DNA of 11,488 nt, from assembly GCA_013202335.1 (NCBI GenBank), contig JABMQR010000364.1, positions 1 through 11,488 on the forward strand. Direction: 5' to 3'. Both the position numbers and the translations under genes were made by a program. The DNA is from Bacteroidota bacterium. Lineage in GTDB: Bacteria; Spirochaetota; Spirochaetia; JABMQR01. Below the pieces are notes generated by a model. The model worked only from the letters and a program-made list of their open reading frames with translations. It ran no database searches and was not told the DNA's origin. Shown piece by piece: positions 1 through 5,045 of the stretch. The first letter of the stretch is position 1. Every line of letters begins with the position of its first letter.

Positions 1-37
1 ATTCAGAACATTACCAAAACGAACCGAAACAATCTTT

Positions 38-179
38 ATTAGTTGGTCAGTTGGTTAGTAGTCAGTTGGTCAGGGGGGAAAAAGAAGGGAGGCTGAAGAC
101 AGAAAGATTATAAAGCAAGTCTTTTTTTCTCTGTTTTTCTTCTCTTCAACCTGTCCAACTGTCCAACTGACCAACTAAT
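38..179. repeat. Repeat block R1 (GTTGG/CCAAC family, A-type core)
   Basis: The block is bounded by a perfect 17-bp inverted repeat, ATTAGTTGGTCAGTTGG at 38-54 and its complement at 163-179. The left arm continues with one copy of the unit TAGTAGTCAGTTGGT, and the right arm has CCAACTGTCCAACTGACC. The centre (about 108-130) contains the A-type core ATTATAAAGCAAGTCTTTTT, which recurs almost unchanged in block R3. The block ends 2 nt before the stop codon of the S23 gene, so it forms the 3' flank of that gene. It could be a REP/MITE-like palindrome or a transcript-end hairpin. Confidence 0.85.
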
Positions 180-181
180 TA

Positions 182-484
182 CTATTCAATTTTCTTCATG
201 AGACCATTTAGTAACTTTCCGACTTCATCTGCTATATCAAATATTTCATCATATGTTTTTGAATCAATATAATTTAGATCTCTAGACAGTAGTAACTGAT
301 ATTTAACTTCTTCTAATGACCCTCTGGATATTAACAGAAAACGTTTATATTCTTTCTGAGAACCCCTTGCTTTCCCTTCAACAATATTGCTTGGGATACT
401 TACTGCTGCTCTTCTAATTTGAGAGGTTAAGCCATAGAGCTCTTCTTTGGGAAAACTTTTGGTTATCCCATATATTTTTAGCAC
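182..484 (-). CDS. Four-helix bundle protein, S23 (23S rRNA intervening-sequence) family; start damaged or unusual
   Basis: The protein matches the S23 family (first known from proteins encoded in spirochaetal 23S rRNA intervening sequences; related to the Avd accessory protein of diversity-generating retroelements). Family hallmarks are visible: KSFPKEELYGLTSQIRRAA, VSIPSNIVEG, YKRFL..SRGSLEE and the C-terminal EVGKLLNGL. The biochemical role of the family is unclear; the fold is a nucleic-acid-binding-type helical bundle. The open frame begins at a GTG (484), giving 100 residues, which is too short at the N terminus. Homology clearly continues upstream in frame to about 535 (…TSKLIVWQKSHEL…), the normal first helix. 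That extension has no in-frame ATG: the nearby ATG at 531-529 is out of frame, and the codon best placed for the GGAGG Shine-Dalgarno (543-547) is ATT at 535-533. So either an ATT start is used or a small indel has broken the start. Repeat blocks R1 and R2 sit directly on either side. Confidence 0.8.
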   Translation of the reverse strand: MLKIYGITKSFPKEELYGLTSQIRRAAVSIPSNIVEGKARGSQKEYKRFLLISRGSLEEVKYQLLLSRDLNYIDSKTYDEIFDIADEVGKLLNGLMKKIE

Positions 485-542
485 TAACTCGTGTGATTTC
501 TGCCATACGATTAGTTTGGAAGTGGTAGCATAAATAGGAAAA

Positions 543-547
543 CCTCC
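543..547 (-). promoter_or_regulatory. Shine-Dalgarno of the S23 gene
   Basis: GGAGG on the minus strand lies 7 nt before the in-frame ATT at 535-533 and 11 nt before an out-of-frame ATG at 531-529. Its position argues that translation was meant to begin near 530-535, not at the internal GTG at 484. Repeat block R2 starts about 3 nt upstream, so any dedicated promoter would have to lie inside the repeat. Confidence 0.55.
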
Positions 548-549
548 GG

Positions 550-765
550 GTTGGGAAAGTATAAAGTTGGTAAGCAGAAAGTTGGAAAGGGGTTAGGAAG
601 AAGAAATAGAAAAAAGGCCGGAGACCGGAAGACAGAAAGAGGAAAAAGGCACAGAATCTTTTCCTACTCGCTCTTCCCTTTCCAACTGTCCAACTTTCCA
701 ACTAACCAACTTTTCCCTTACCAACTTTCCAACTAACCAACTGTCCAACTTTCCCCCTACCCAAC
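550..765. repeat. Repeat block R2 (GTTGG/CCAAC family, B-type core)
   Basis: The left arm carries GTTGG words (GTTGGGAAAG, AAAGTTGGTAAG, AAAGTTGGAAAGG). The right arm carries their complements (CCAACTGTCCAACTTTCCAA and similar) repeated many times. The centre contains GGAGACCGGAAGACAGAAAG followed by the B-type core CACAGAATCTTTTCCT (about 651-666), which recurs in block R4. The block runs into the 3' end of the neighbouring ATPase gene and covers its TAG stop (757-759). Short open frames across this block are by-products of the repeat. Confidence 0.8.
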
Positions 766-2580
766 TATCCTCCAACAAACCCGTTCAAACCCAAGGGCCG
801 CAACCACAAACTTTTTCAGGCGCAGGTTACCGTATTTCTTCTCGAGACTCATGCCGTATTCCGCGACCTGTTCCTCTCCATCAGCAAGCGCTCTCTTTAT
901 CTGCGGCATATTGTACAACTCATCCCCGGATAGTTTTTCAGCCTGTGCCCCTGTTACACCGGCTTCCTTCAAGGAAACATATTTAAACTCAATTAACACA
1001 TCAAATATCTTAAATTCTCTTTTATCCGGTCTTATTATCATGGTTAAATCTGCATATCTTCTGTTTATTTCCGGTTCAGAATCCATGATATACAAAATAT
1101 CATTGTACAACAGGGTTAAAAATGCAGTCTTGAGTGTTAACTCATTAGTCCATTTGTAATCACGGTTTTTAAAGACTTTAAAATACCGGGTTTCCACAAA
1201 TTTACAGATAAATCCTATATCACCTTTTTGATAAACCTTTTCAGCGGCAAGCTTGCCTGCGTCTCTGGGTCCCGGTTCAGGAAACAGCATCTGCTGCACT
1301 CTTTCAACATACAAACCCTGCATAACCAGATTCGGGACTTTCAGGATTACCTTTCCCTCCGGATTATCACCCGACAAAGTCAGCACCCCAAAGAAATAGA
1401 GAAATGATACCAGAAAAGTATTGTCCTTTGAACTGTCATTCAGCATCTCACTTATACCGAACCGTGTGCTTATCCTGGACACCACTACTTCATGTGCATT
1501 TTGTGTCAGCTGTATAAGCAAATCCCGGCCATTGGGTACTTGTGCAATATACTGAAGCTTGGATTCATCAGTTGCAAGATTGTTATCCAGCATCTCTCTG
1601 GGATAACTGCATCTCTTTTGGAACTGCCCCAGAAAATAGAGACATAAGGTAGGGTTATACACATATTCTTCCAGTCCATAGGAGAATAGGTAGCCGTTAT
1701 AGTAGGTTTTCATTAAGCTTAAGGCTTCTTCTGTTTTTTCCCTGTTCCCGCTAATTAGTGAAGAACCGCACCCTGATGAAACCTTTTCAACAATATTCCG
1801 TACCTCGTTTTCCCTGAAACCGCACAGGTCATTAAACTCAGGCTCAAAATAGATATTACTGGCAATATTATAGCCGCTTGTTATATCACTCAGCACAACG
1901 GGGGATACCCCGGTTATAAAAACACGGTCAAACATTGAGCCGGAAGTTGAGGATTTTATTGCCTTGAACAGTGTTCTTAATACTCCCTCATCATGTACCA
2001 GTGCGTTGTACCGATCTTTTTCGCTCTGCACACCCATCATGACCGTGTTCGCAAAATTGTCGTATTCATCTATTAATAGATAGACAGGGTAAGGGGTCAT
2101 CCTGATTGAGCTCAATAGAGACTCAATAGAAGAAAGGGCATCATCATCCTTTATAGTGACTGAGGGCAAGTTATAACCTTTATGGTTATAGTACTTTATA
2201 AAGCCATCAATTCTTACATTTATATGATTATATAAAGATTTCTTTATATCCTTGGCATTACCTGTCGTATCTACACAAGAGAAATCCCACCTTAGTATGT
2301 AATAGGAATTCCGTAACTCTGTAGGGTTTTCAGCTATCTTCAAGCCGCCGAAGATATCATCAAACTCATCCGCCCTGGCAACATCATAATAATTTTCCAG
2401 CATGGAAAGAAGAAGACTTTTCCCAAACCGCCTGGGCCGTATAAAAAGCTGGGATTTTGTATTTTCAAGCAAAGGGATTTTATCGGTCCTATCGCAATAG
2501 AAGTATCCCTTTGTATTTATCTCTTTAAAATCTGATATGCCGTATGGAAATTTCATTGGCTTCTCCACCATCTCTTTCAT
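757..2580 (-). CDS. AAA-ATPase-like protein with C-terminal PD-(D/E)XK nuclease-like domain
   Basis: This 607-codon gene has the architecture of the large AAA-ATPase_like (PF09820) plus PDDEXK_9 (PF08011) family, which is abundant in Bacteroidota, spirochaetes and Clostridia and has no settled function. The N-terminal segment FPYGISDFKEI (residues 11-21) is followed by an atypical Walker A, RPRRFGKSLL (48-57), a Walker B LLIDEYD (168-174) and a sensor-like FITGVSPV (221-228). Near the C terminus, D511 in RRYADLTMI and E531-x-K533 in DVLIEFKYV fit the PD-(D/E)XK catalytic pattern. The first ATG (2580) has a poor site. The third Met (ATG at 2556) follows GGAG with a 6-nt spacer and starts MKFPYG, as family members usually do, so it is the likelier start. 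A promoter candidate lies at 2705-2733. The last codons and stop fall in repeat R2. Confidence 0.88.
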   Translation of the reverse strand: MKEMVEKPMKFPYGISDFKEINTKGYFYCDRTDKIPLLENTKSQLFIRPRRFGKSLLLSMLENYYDVARADEFDDIFGGLKIAENPTELRNSYYILRWDFSCVDTTGNAKDIKKSLYNHINVRIDGFIKYYNHKGYNLPSVTIKDDDALSSIESLLSSIRMTPYPVYLLIDEYDNFANTVMMGVQSEKDRYNALVHDEGVLRTLFKAIKSSTSGSMFDRVFITGVSPVVLSDITSGYNIASNIYFEPEFNDLCGFRENEVRNIVEKVSSGCGSSLISGNREKTEEALSLMKTYYNGYLFSYGLEEYVYNPTLCLYFLGQFQKRCSYPREMLDNNLATDESKLQYIAQVPNGRDLLIQLTQNAHEVVVSRISTRFGISEMLNDSSKDNTFLVSFLYFFGVLTLSGDNPEGKVILKVPNLVMQGLYVERVQQMLFPEPGPRDAGKLAAEKVYQKGDIGFICKFVETRYFKVFKNRDYKWTNELTLKTAFLTLLYNDILYIMDSEPEINRRYADLTMIIRPDKREFKIFDVLIEFKYVSLKEAGVTGAQAEKLSGDELYNMPQIKRALADGEEQVAEYGMSLEKKYGNLRLKKFVVAALGFERVCWRIVG

Positions 2581-2704
2581 TCCTGCATTGCCTGCTTCTA
2601 TTGAGGGAAAGAATCTTGTTGGGGTACATTATGAAATAGCAGCCTTCCCAACCTTACGATCTTTATCTACTGTTCCCCTTGAAAAATATTGTTCAGAATA
2701 ATTT

Positions 2705-2733
2705 AATATATCATAGGGGAGACCCATCATCAA
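2705..2733 (-). promoter_or_regulatory. Candidate sigma70 promoter for the ATPase-like gene
   Basis: On the minus strand TTGATG (2733-2728) and TATATT (2710-2705) are separated by exactly 17 nt. This would start transcription near 2698, about 120-140 nt before the gene. The promoter sits between the gene and repeat R3, which begins about 14 nt upstream. Consensus match only. Confidence 0.45.
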
Positions 2734-2843
2734 GGAATTGAATAGGGGTCAGTTGGTTAGGGAAAGAAAGCAGACAGCAGACCGCAGACCGGAGACCGGA
2801 AGATTATAAAGCAAGTCTTTTTCTCTTCCGGTTTTCGGTCTCC

Positions 2844-2864
2844 GGCAGTTGCAAAGCAACTGCC
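2844..2864. repeat. Palindromic mini-element, copy 1
   Basis: GCAGTTGC and GCAACTGC flank a 3-nt loop AAA (9-bp stem counting the outer G-C pair). The same 8-bp arms with loop GTT recur at 10941-10960 inside the 3' end of the nucleotidyltransferase gene. Confidence 0.6.
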
Positions 2865-2880
2865 AAGACGAGTAATCTCG

Positions 2881-2931
2881 TCCAGACCTGATACTCTGAT
2901 CCAGGCATGATACCCTTGTCCAGACTCACGG
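2881..2931. repeat. 19-bp imperfect tandem repeat
   Basis: Three adjacent imperfect copies begin TCCAGACCTGATAC, TCCAGGCATGATAC and TCCAGACTCACGG, with a 19-nt period (2881, 2900, 2919). The third copy is incomplete. They lie inside block R3 and have no counterpart in the other blocks. Confidence 0.6.
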
Positions 2932-3011
2932 TCTCCTTTTTCTTCCCCACCTAACCCCTAACTTCTAGCTAGATCATACTTGTCTTTCTGGAATATAATT
3001 TTCGACATCTC

Positions 3012-3440
3012 TCAGCCTACAACAAGTTCTTCTACTTCCAGTTCAAAATCAGGGCTCACAGAACCTATATTATTCTTGCTTTTATCAAAAAAAATAAAAG
3101 TAAATTTTATTTTTCCAGGTTTATCAAATAAAAAGTTATTATTAACTATTGCTACAATAAATTTATTCATATTTTTTTCTGATTCTTTAATATTGACAGA
3201 TCCTTCTCCCAAAAGAACATCATTCTCGTTATACTTCATTTTAAAAGAAAAAGATTTAGGCGTTAATTCTTCAAAACTAATTTTGGCGAAAATACCCAAT
3301 TTCATTTGTTTAGGCCAAGTATTCTTTTTATCAGGAGTTACGTTGAAAAGAATTCTATCATCATAAACACCTATTAAAGAGTGCTTTTGTCCAATCTCAT
3401 TTCGTATGTCGTCACAGACTATAAATGTTTGTAATTTCAT
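3012..3440 (-). CDS. DUF6941-type hypothetical protein
   Basis: The 142-residue product begins MKLQTFIVCDDIRNEIGQKH followed by SLIGVYDDRILF. This is the characteristic N terminus of the DUF6941 family (…CDDIR.E..GK.SLIGVY…), a predicted beta-sandwich of unknown function. No signal peptide or membrane segment is seen, so it should be cytoplasmic. The ATG at 3440 has an AGGAGG ribosome binding site 8 nt upstream. It is the last gene of a three-gene minus-strand operon, 18 nt after the MqsA-like gene. The coding sequence is visibly richer in A+T than the flanking ATPase and dehydratase genes, like the rest of this operon, which suggests it arrived as a unit. Confidence 0.75.
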   Translation of the reverse strand: MKLQTFIVCDDIRNEIGQKHSLIGVYDDRILFNVTPDKKNTWPKQMKLGIFAKISFEELTPKSFSFKMKYNENDVLLGEGSVNIKESEKNMNKFIVAIVNNNFLFDKPGKIKFTFIFFDKSKNNIGSVSPDFELEVEELVVG

Positions 3441-3458
3441 ATTGTACTCCTCCTGTTA

Positions 3459-4082
3459 TTAAGTTGTTATCTGTACTTGCTCATTTATAAAAGCAAATTG
3501 TGTCTTTACTTCATTACTGGAAAGCTCCGAATATTCCACCGGTCTATCCAACTGCATATACAGAAATGCTGATTGTGACGTTGCGATAATACCAGCTTCC
3601 GAAAAATTTTCAGTATTAAAATCTATTGATTTTAAAAATAGCTGCGTGGCTGAGTTTAAAAATATCTTTTGAGAACTGTTGTAATCAAAATGATTCTCTG
3701 CAACATCAAGCAGCCAAGGAAAAGTTCGCAGATATTTTATCAGTGCCAAACCAGCAGCAGATGGTTTCGATACACCATTCTTCCATTTTGTTAAAGTTCT
3801 TTGAGGTAGTGATAATGCTCTTTCAATTGCAGACATACTAATTTTATTGTTATTAAAGTCCTCAAGTATATTCTTTATTGACAATTCTTTTAATTTCTCA
3901 CTATTCGACAATATGATTTCTTCATTTTCATTAAAGAAATCACCGTTTGAACCACAAACAGAACATCGGTAATTACTTATTTCAATTTGTCTTTGTCCGC
4001 CATAAGGCTCATTTAATATCTGTATTTCTTTGTTTTGTATCAAATCTTTTGCCCCACAAACCGGACATATCTTATCACTCAT
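3459..4082 (-). CDS. MqsA-like zinc-finger and helix-turn-helix protein
   Basis: This 207-residue protein has an N-terminal zinc-binding pair, CPVCG (Cys6, Cys9) and CSVCG (Cys40, Cys43). A helix-turn-helix of the MqsA/XRE type follows at about 79-104 (ISMSAIERALSLPQRTLTKW, KNG). The remaining ~100 residues are unrecognised. This order is that of MqsA/YgiT-type antitoxins and related transcriptional regulators, so DNA binding and operon autoregulation are likely by analogy. It starts at an ATG whose A is also the last base of the upstream gene's TAA stop (TAATG), behind AGGAG with an 8-nt spacer, so the two genes are translationally coupled. It could be a plain regulator and not an antitoxin; the C-terminal extension is longer than in MqsA itself. 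Confidence 0.7.
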   Translation of the reverse strand: MSDKICPVCGAKDLIQNKEIQILNEPYGGQRQIEISNYRCSVCGSNGDFFNENEEIILSNSEKLKELSIKNILEDFNNNKISMSAIERALSLPQRTLTKWKNGVSKPSAAGLALIKYLRTFPWLLDVAENHFDYNSSQKIFLNSATQLFLKSIDFNTENFSEAGIIATSQSAFLYMQLDRPVEYSELSSNEVKTQFAFINEQVQITT

Positions 4083-4471
4083 TATTTCTTCTCCTGTTTA
4101 ATCAAACCTGCCTTCTGTAAGGCTAAATACATTGCCATATTTCTATTATCTGACAAATGAAAGGACTTGATTATCCATTTCTTAGTATTAGCATTGAACA
4201 TAAACGCGATATAACCAAGCTTATGTAAAGATCGAAACTCATAAGCATCAACTTTTATATCAAAGTTTGGATTTGGGTTCTTTTCCCAACTTTTTGTATT
4301 TACAAAAGTCAAGTCTTCTAACCCATTATTATAAATAAAACTTAACAAGTTTGATTTAGGAAAAAGGTTAAATGTCTCCTTCGCATCCTTTAATACGGAA
4401 TTAATTGGTATTACATTATCCATATCATTCCCACATGCGTACTCAAACTCCTCATATTTATAATACGGCAT
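4082..4471 (-). CDS. Hypothetical small protein upstream of the MqsA-like gene (possible toxin partner)
   Basis: I do not recognise this protein with confidence. It has 129 residues from the ATG at 4471, which has GGAG five bases upstream. A longer TTG start at 4492 is unlikely because it would lie upstream of the expected transcript start. The C-terminal half, DAYEFRSLHKLGYIAFMF (75-92) followed by TKKWIIKSFH (96-105), has a weak resemblance to the strand pattern of RelE/HigB-type toxins (…ElRs….yRi.F……k…l..f.K…). Its first position before a coupled zinc-finger/HTH gene is the toxin-first order of mqsRA and higBA loci. There is no signal peptide or membrane segment. Base composition is A+T-rich like its partners. 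Toxin function is an inference from context. Confidence 0.55.
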   Translation of the reverse strand: MPYYKYEEFEYACGNDMDNVIPINSVLKDAKETFNLFPKSNLLSFIYNNGLEDLTFVNTKSWEKNPNPNFDIKVDAYEFRSLHKLGYIAFMFNANTKKWIIKSFHLSDNRNMAMYLALQKAGLIKQEKK

Positions 4472-4492
4472 TTTTTCTCCAACTTCAAACAA

Positions 4493-4522
4493 TATTTACA
4501 CTATTTGCATCAATAATGTCAA
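4493..4522 (-). promoter_or_regulatory. Promoter of the three-gene operon
   Basis: On the minus strand a consensus -35 TTGACA (4522-4517) is followed after 18 nt by TAAATA (4498-4493). The transcript would begin near 4486, giving a leader of about 15 nt before the ATG at 4471. It sits immediately beyond the stop of the S23 remnant (4535). Confidence 0.6.
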
Positions 4523-4534
4523 TACTTTGATACT

Positions 4535-4612
4535 TTATTGCACATTTAATACTGTATAGTAAGCTTTAAGGCTATTGATTAAGCCGTTAAGCAATCGACC
4601 TACTTCGTACAT
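4535..4612 (-). pseudogene. C-terminal remnant of a second S23 four-helix-bundle gene
   Basis: The minus-strand frame reads MYEVGRLLNGLINSLK, then a short tail to a TAA at 4535. EVGRLLNGLI matches the C-terminal helix of the S23 family, including the intact copy in this window (EVGKLLNGLM). Everything upstream of this helix is missing and is replaced at about 4613 by repeat block R4. The ATG is an accident of the break. This is a truncated relic, probably left by insertion or recombination at the repeat. Confidence 0.6.
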
Positions 4613-4832
4613 TATTAGGGGTTGGGGGTCAGGGAAAGTAGTCAGTTGGTTAGTAGTCAGTTGGTTAGTAGTCAGTTGGTTAGTAGTCAGTTGGTTAGTA
4701 GTCAGTTGGTCAGGGAAAGAAAGCAGACCGCAGACCGCAGACCGCAAACCGGAAGACGGAAAGATAGAAAAGTCACAGAATCTTTTCCTGCCCTGTCCAA
4801 CTAACCAACTTTCCCCTTTCCAACTTCTTATC
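4613..4832. repeat. Repeat block R4 with five 15-bp tandem copies (B-type core)
   Basis: Five consecutive copies of TAGTAGTCAGTTGGT (first copy with one mismatch) occupy 4636-4710 with an exact 15-bp period. Three 7-bp AGACCGC copies follow, then the B-type core CACAGAATCTTTTCCT (about 4773-4788) shared with R2, and a right arm of CCAACTAACCAACTTTCCCC type. Because 15 is a multiple of 3, the tandem gives open frames on both strands that are not genes. The left edge is fused to the S23 remnant. Confidence 0.85.
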
Positions 4833-4932
4833 CCCGCGTGAGGGATAGCAGGGGCGCGAAGCGGTCCTTTATTCAAAGGGAACAGCTACGCATGTTCACT
4901 ATGAAAAAAGACGGAACCCCCGCATAGCCCGA

Positions 4933-4974
4933 CCTTATGCATGGGAACGACACACGTCGTACCCATGCATAAGG
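4933..4974. repeat. Long near-perfect hairpin
   Basis: CCTTATGCATGGGAACGAC (4933-4951) and GTCGTACCCATGCATAAGG (4956-4974) form a 19-bp stem with one A-A mismatch and a 4-nt loop ACAC. There is no T-run on either side, so it is not a simple intrinsic terminator. It lies between blocks R4 and R5, 3' of the dehydratase gene. The rest of 4833-4990 holds no gene that I can see. Confidence 0.75.
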
Positions 4975-4992
4975 GCACGCCCAAAACCCTCT

Positions 4993-5045
4993 CCTTCCTA
5001 CTTACCAACTTACTACTAACCAACTTTCCCCTCTCCCAACTACTC
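4993..5045. repeat. Partial repeat block R5 (right-arm words only)
   Basis: The stretch contains TACCAACTTACTACTAACCA and ACTTTCCCCTCTCCCAACTA, the complement-type words of the family. It has no left arm and no core of its own. It abuts and slightly overlaps the stop codon of the dehydratase gene (5040-5042). Confidence 0.65.

Larger units (their letters stand above)
2747..2955. repeat. Repeat block R3 (GTTGG/CCAAC family, A-type core, composite)
   Basis: The block starts with GTCAGTTGGTTAGGGAAAGAAAG, continues with CAGACCGCAGACCGG words, and has the A-type core ATTATAAAGCAAGTCTTTTT (2803-2822). GGAGACCGGAAG (2791-2802) can pair with CTTCCGG (2825-2831) and GGTCTCC (2837-2843) around the core. 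Unlike R1, it then carries inserted material: the palindrome at 2844-2864, a perfect small hairpin GACGAG-TAAT-CTCGTC (2867-2882) and a 19-bp tandem (2881-2931). It ends with a weak right arm. It lies about 55 nt beyond the stop of the DUF6941 gene. Confidence 0.75.

Noticed and set aside
182..535. Avd gene of a diversity-generating retroelement
   Set aside because: The fold family is shared, but the sequence is typical of stand-alone S23 proteins, and no reverse transcriptase or template repeat is in the window.
551..778. Open frames on both strands across repeat block R2
   Set aside because: They translate GTTGG/CCAAC words (VGK, LSNFP and the like) and end within the repeat, so they are by-products of low-complexity DNA.
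2980..3366. 128-codon plus-strand frame opposite the DUF6941 gene
   Set aside because: It lies antisense to a gene with a clear family signature and a strong ribosome binding site, and its product is low-complexity Ser/Phe/Leu-rich.
4636..4710. CRISPR array
   Set aside because: The copies are contiguous 15-mers with no spacers, and there are no cas genes.
4622..4841. Open frames on both strands through the 15-bp tandem array
   Set aside because: The 15-bp period keeps a frame open automatically. The products are simple repeats of SQLVV or QLTTN type with no family resemblance and no ribosome binding site.
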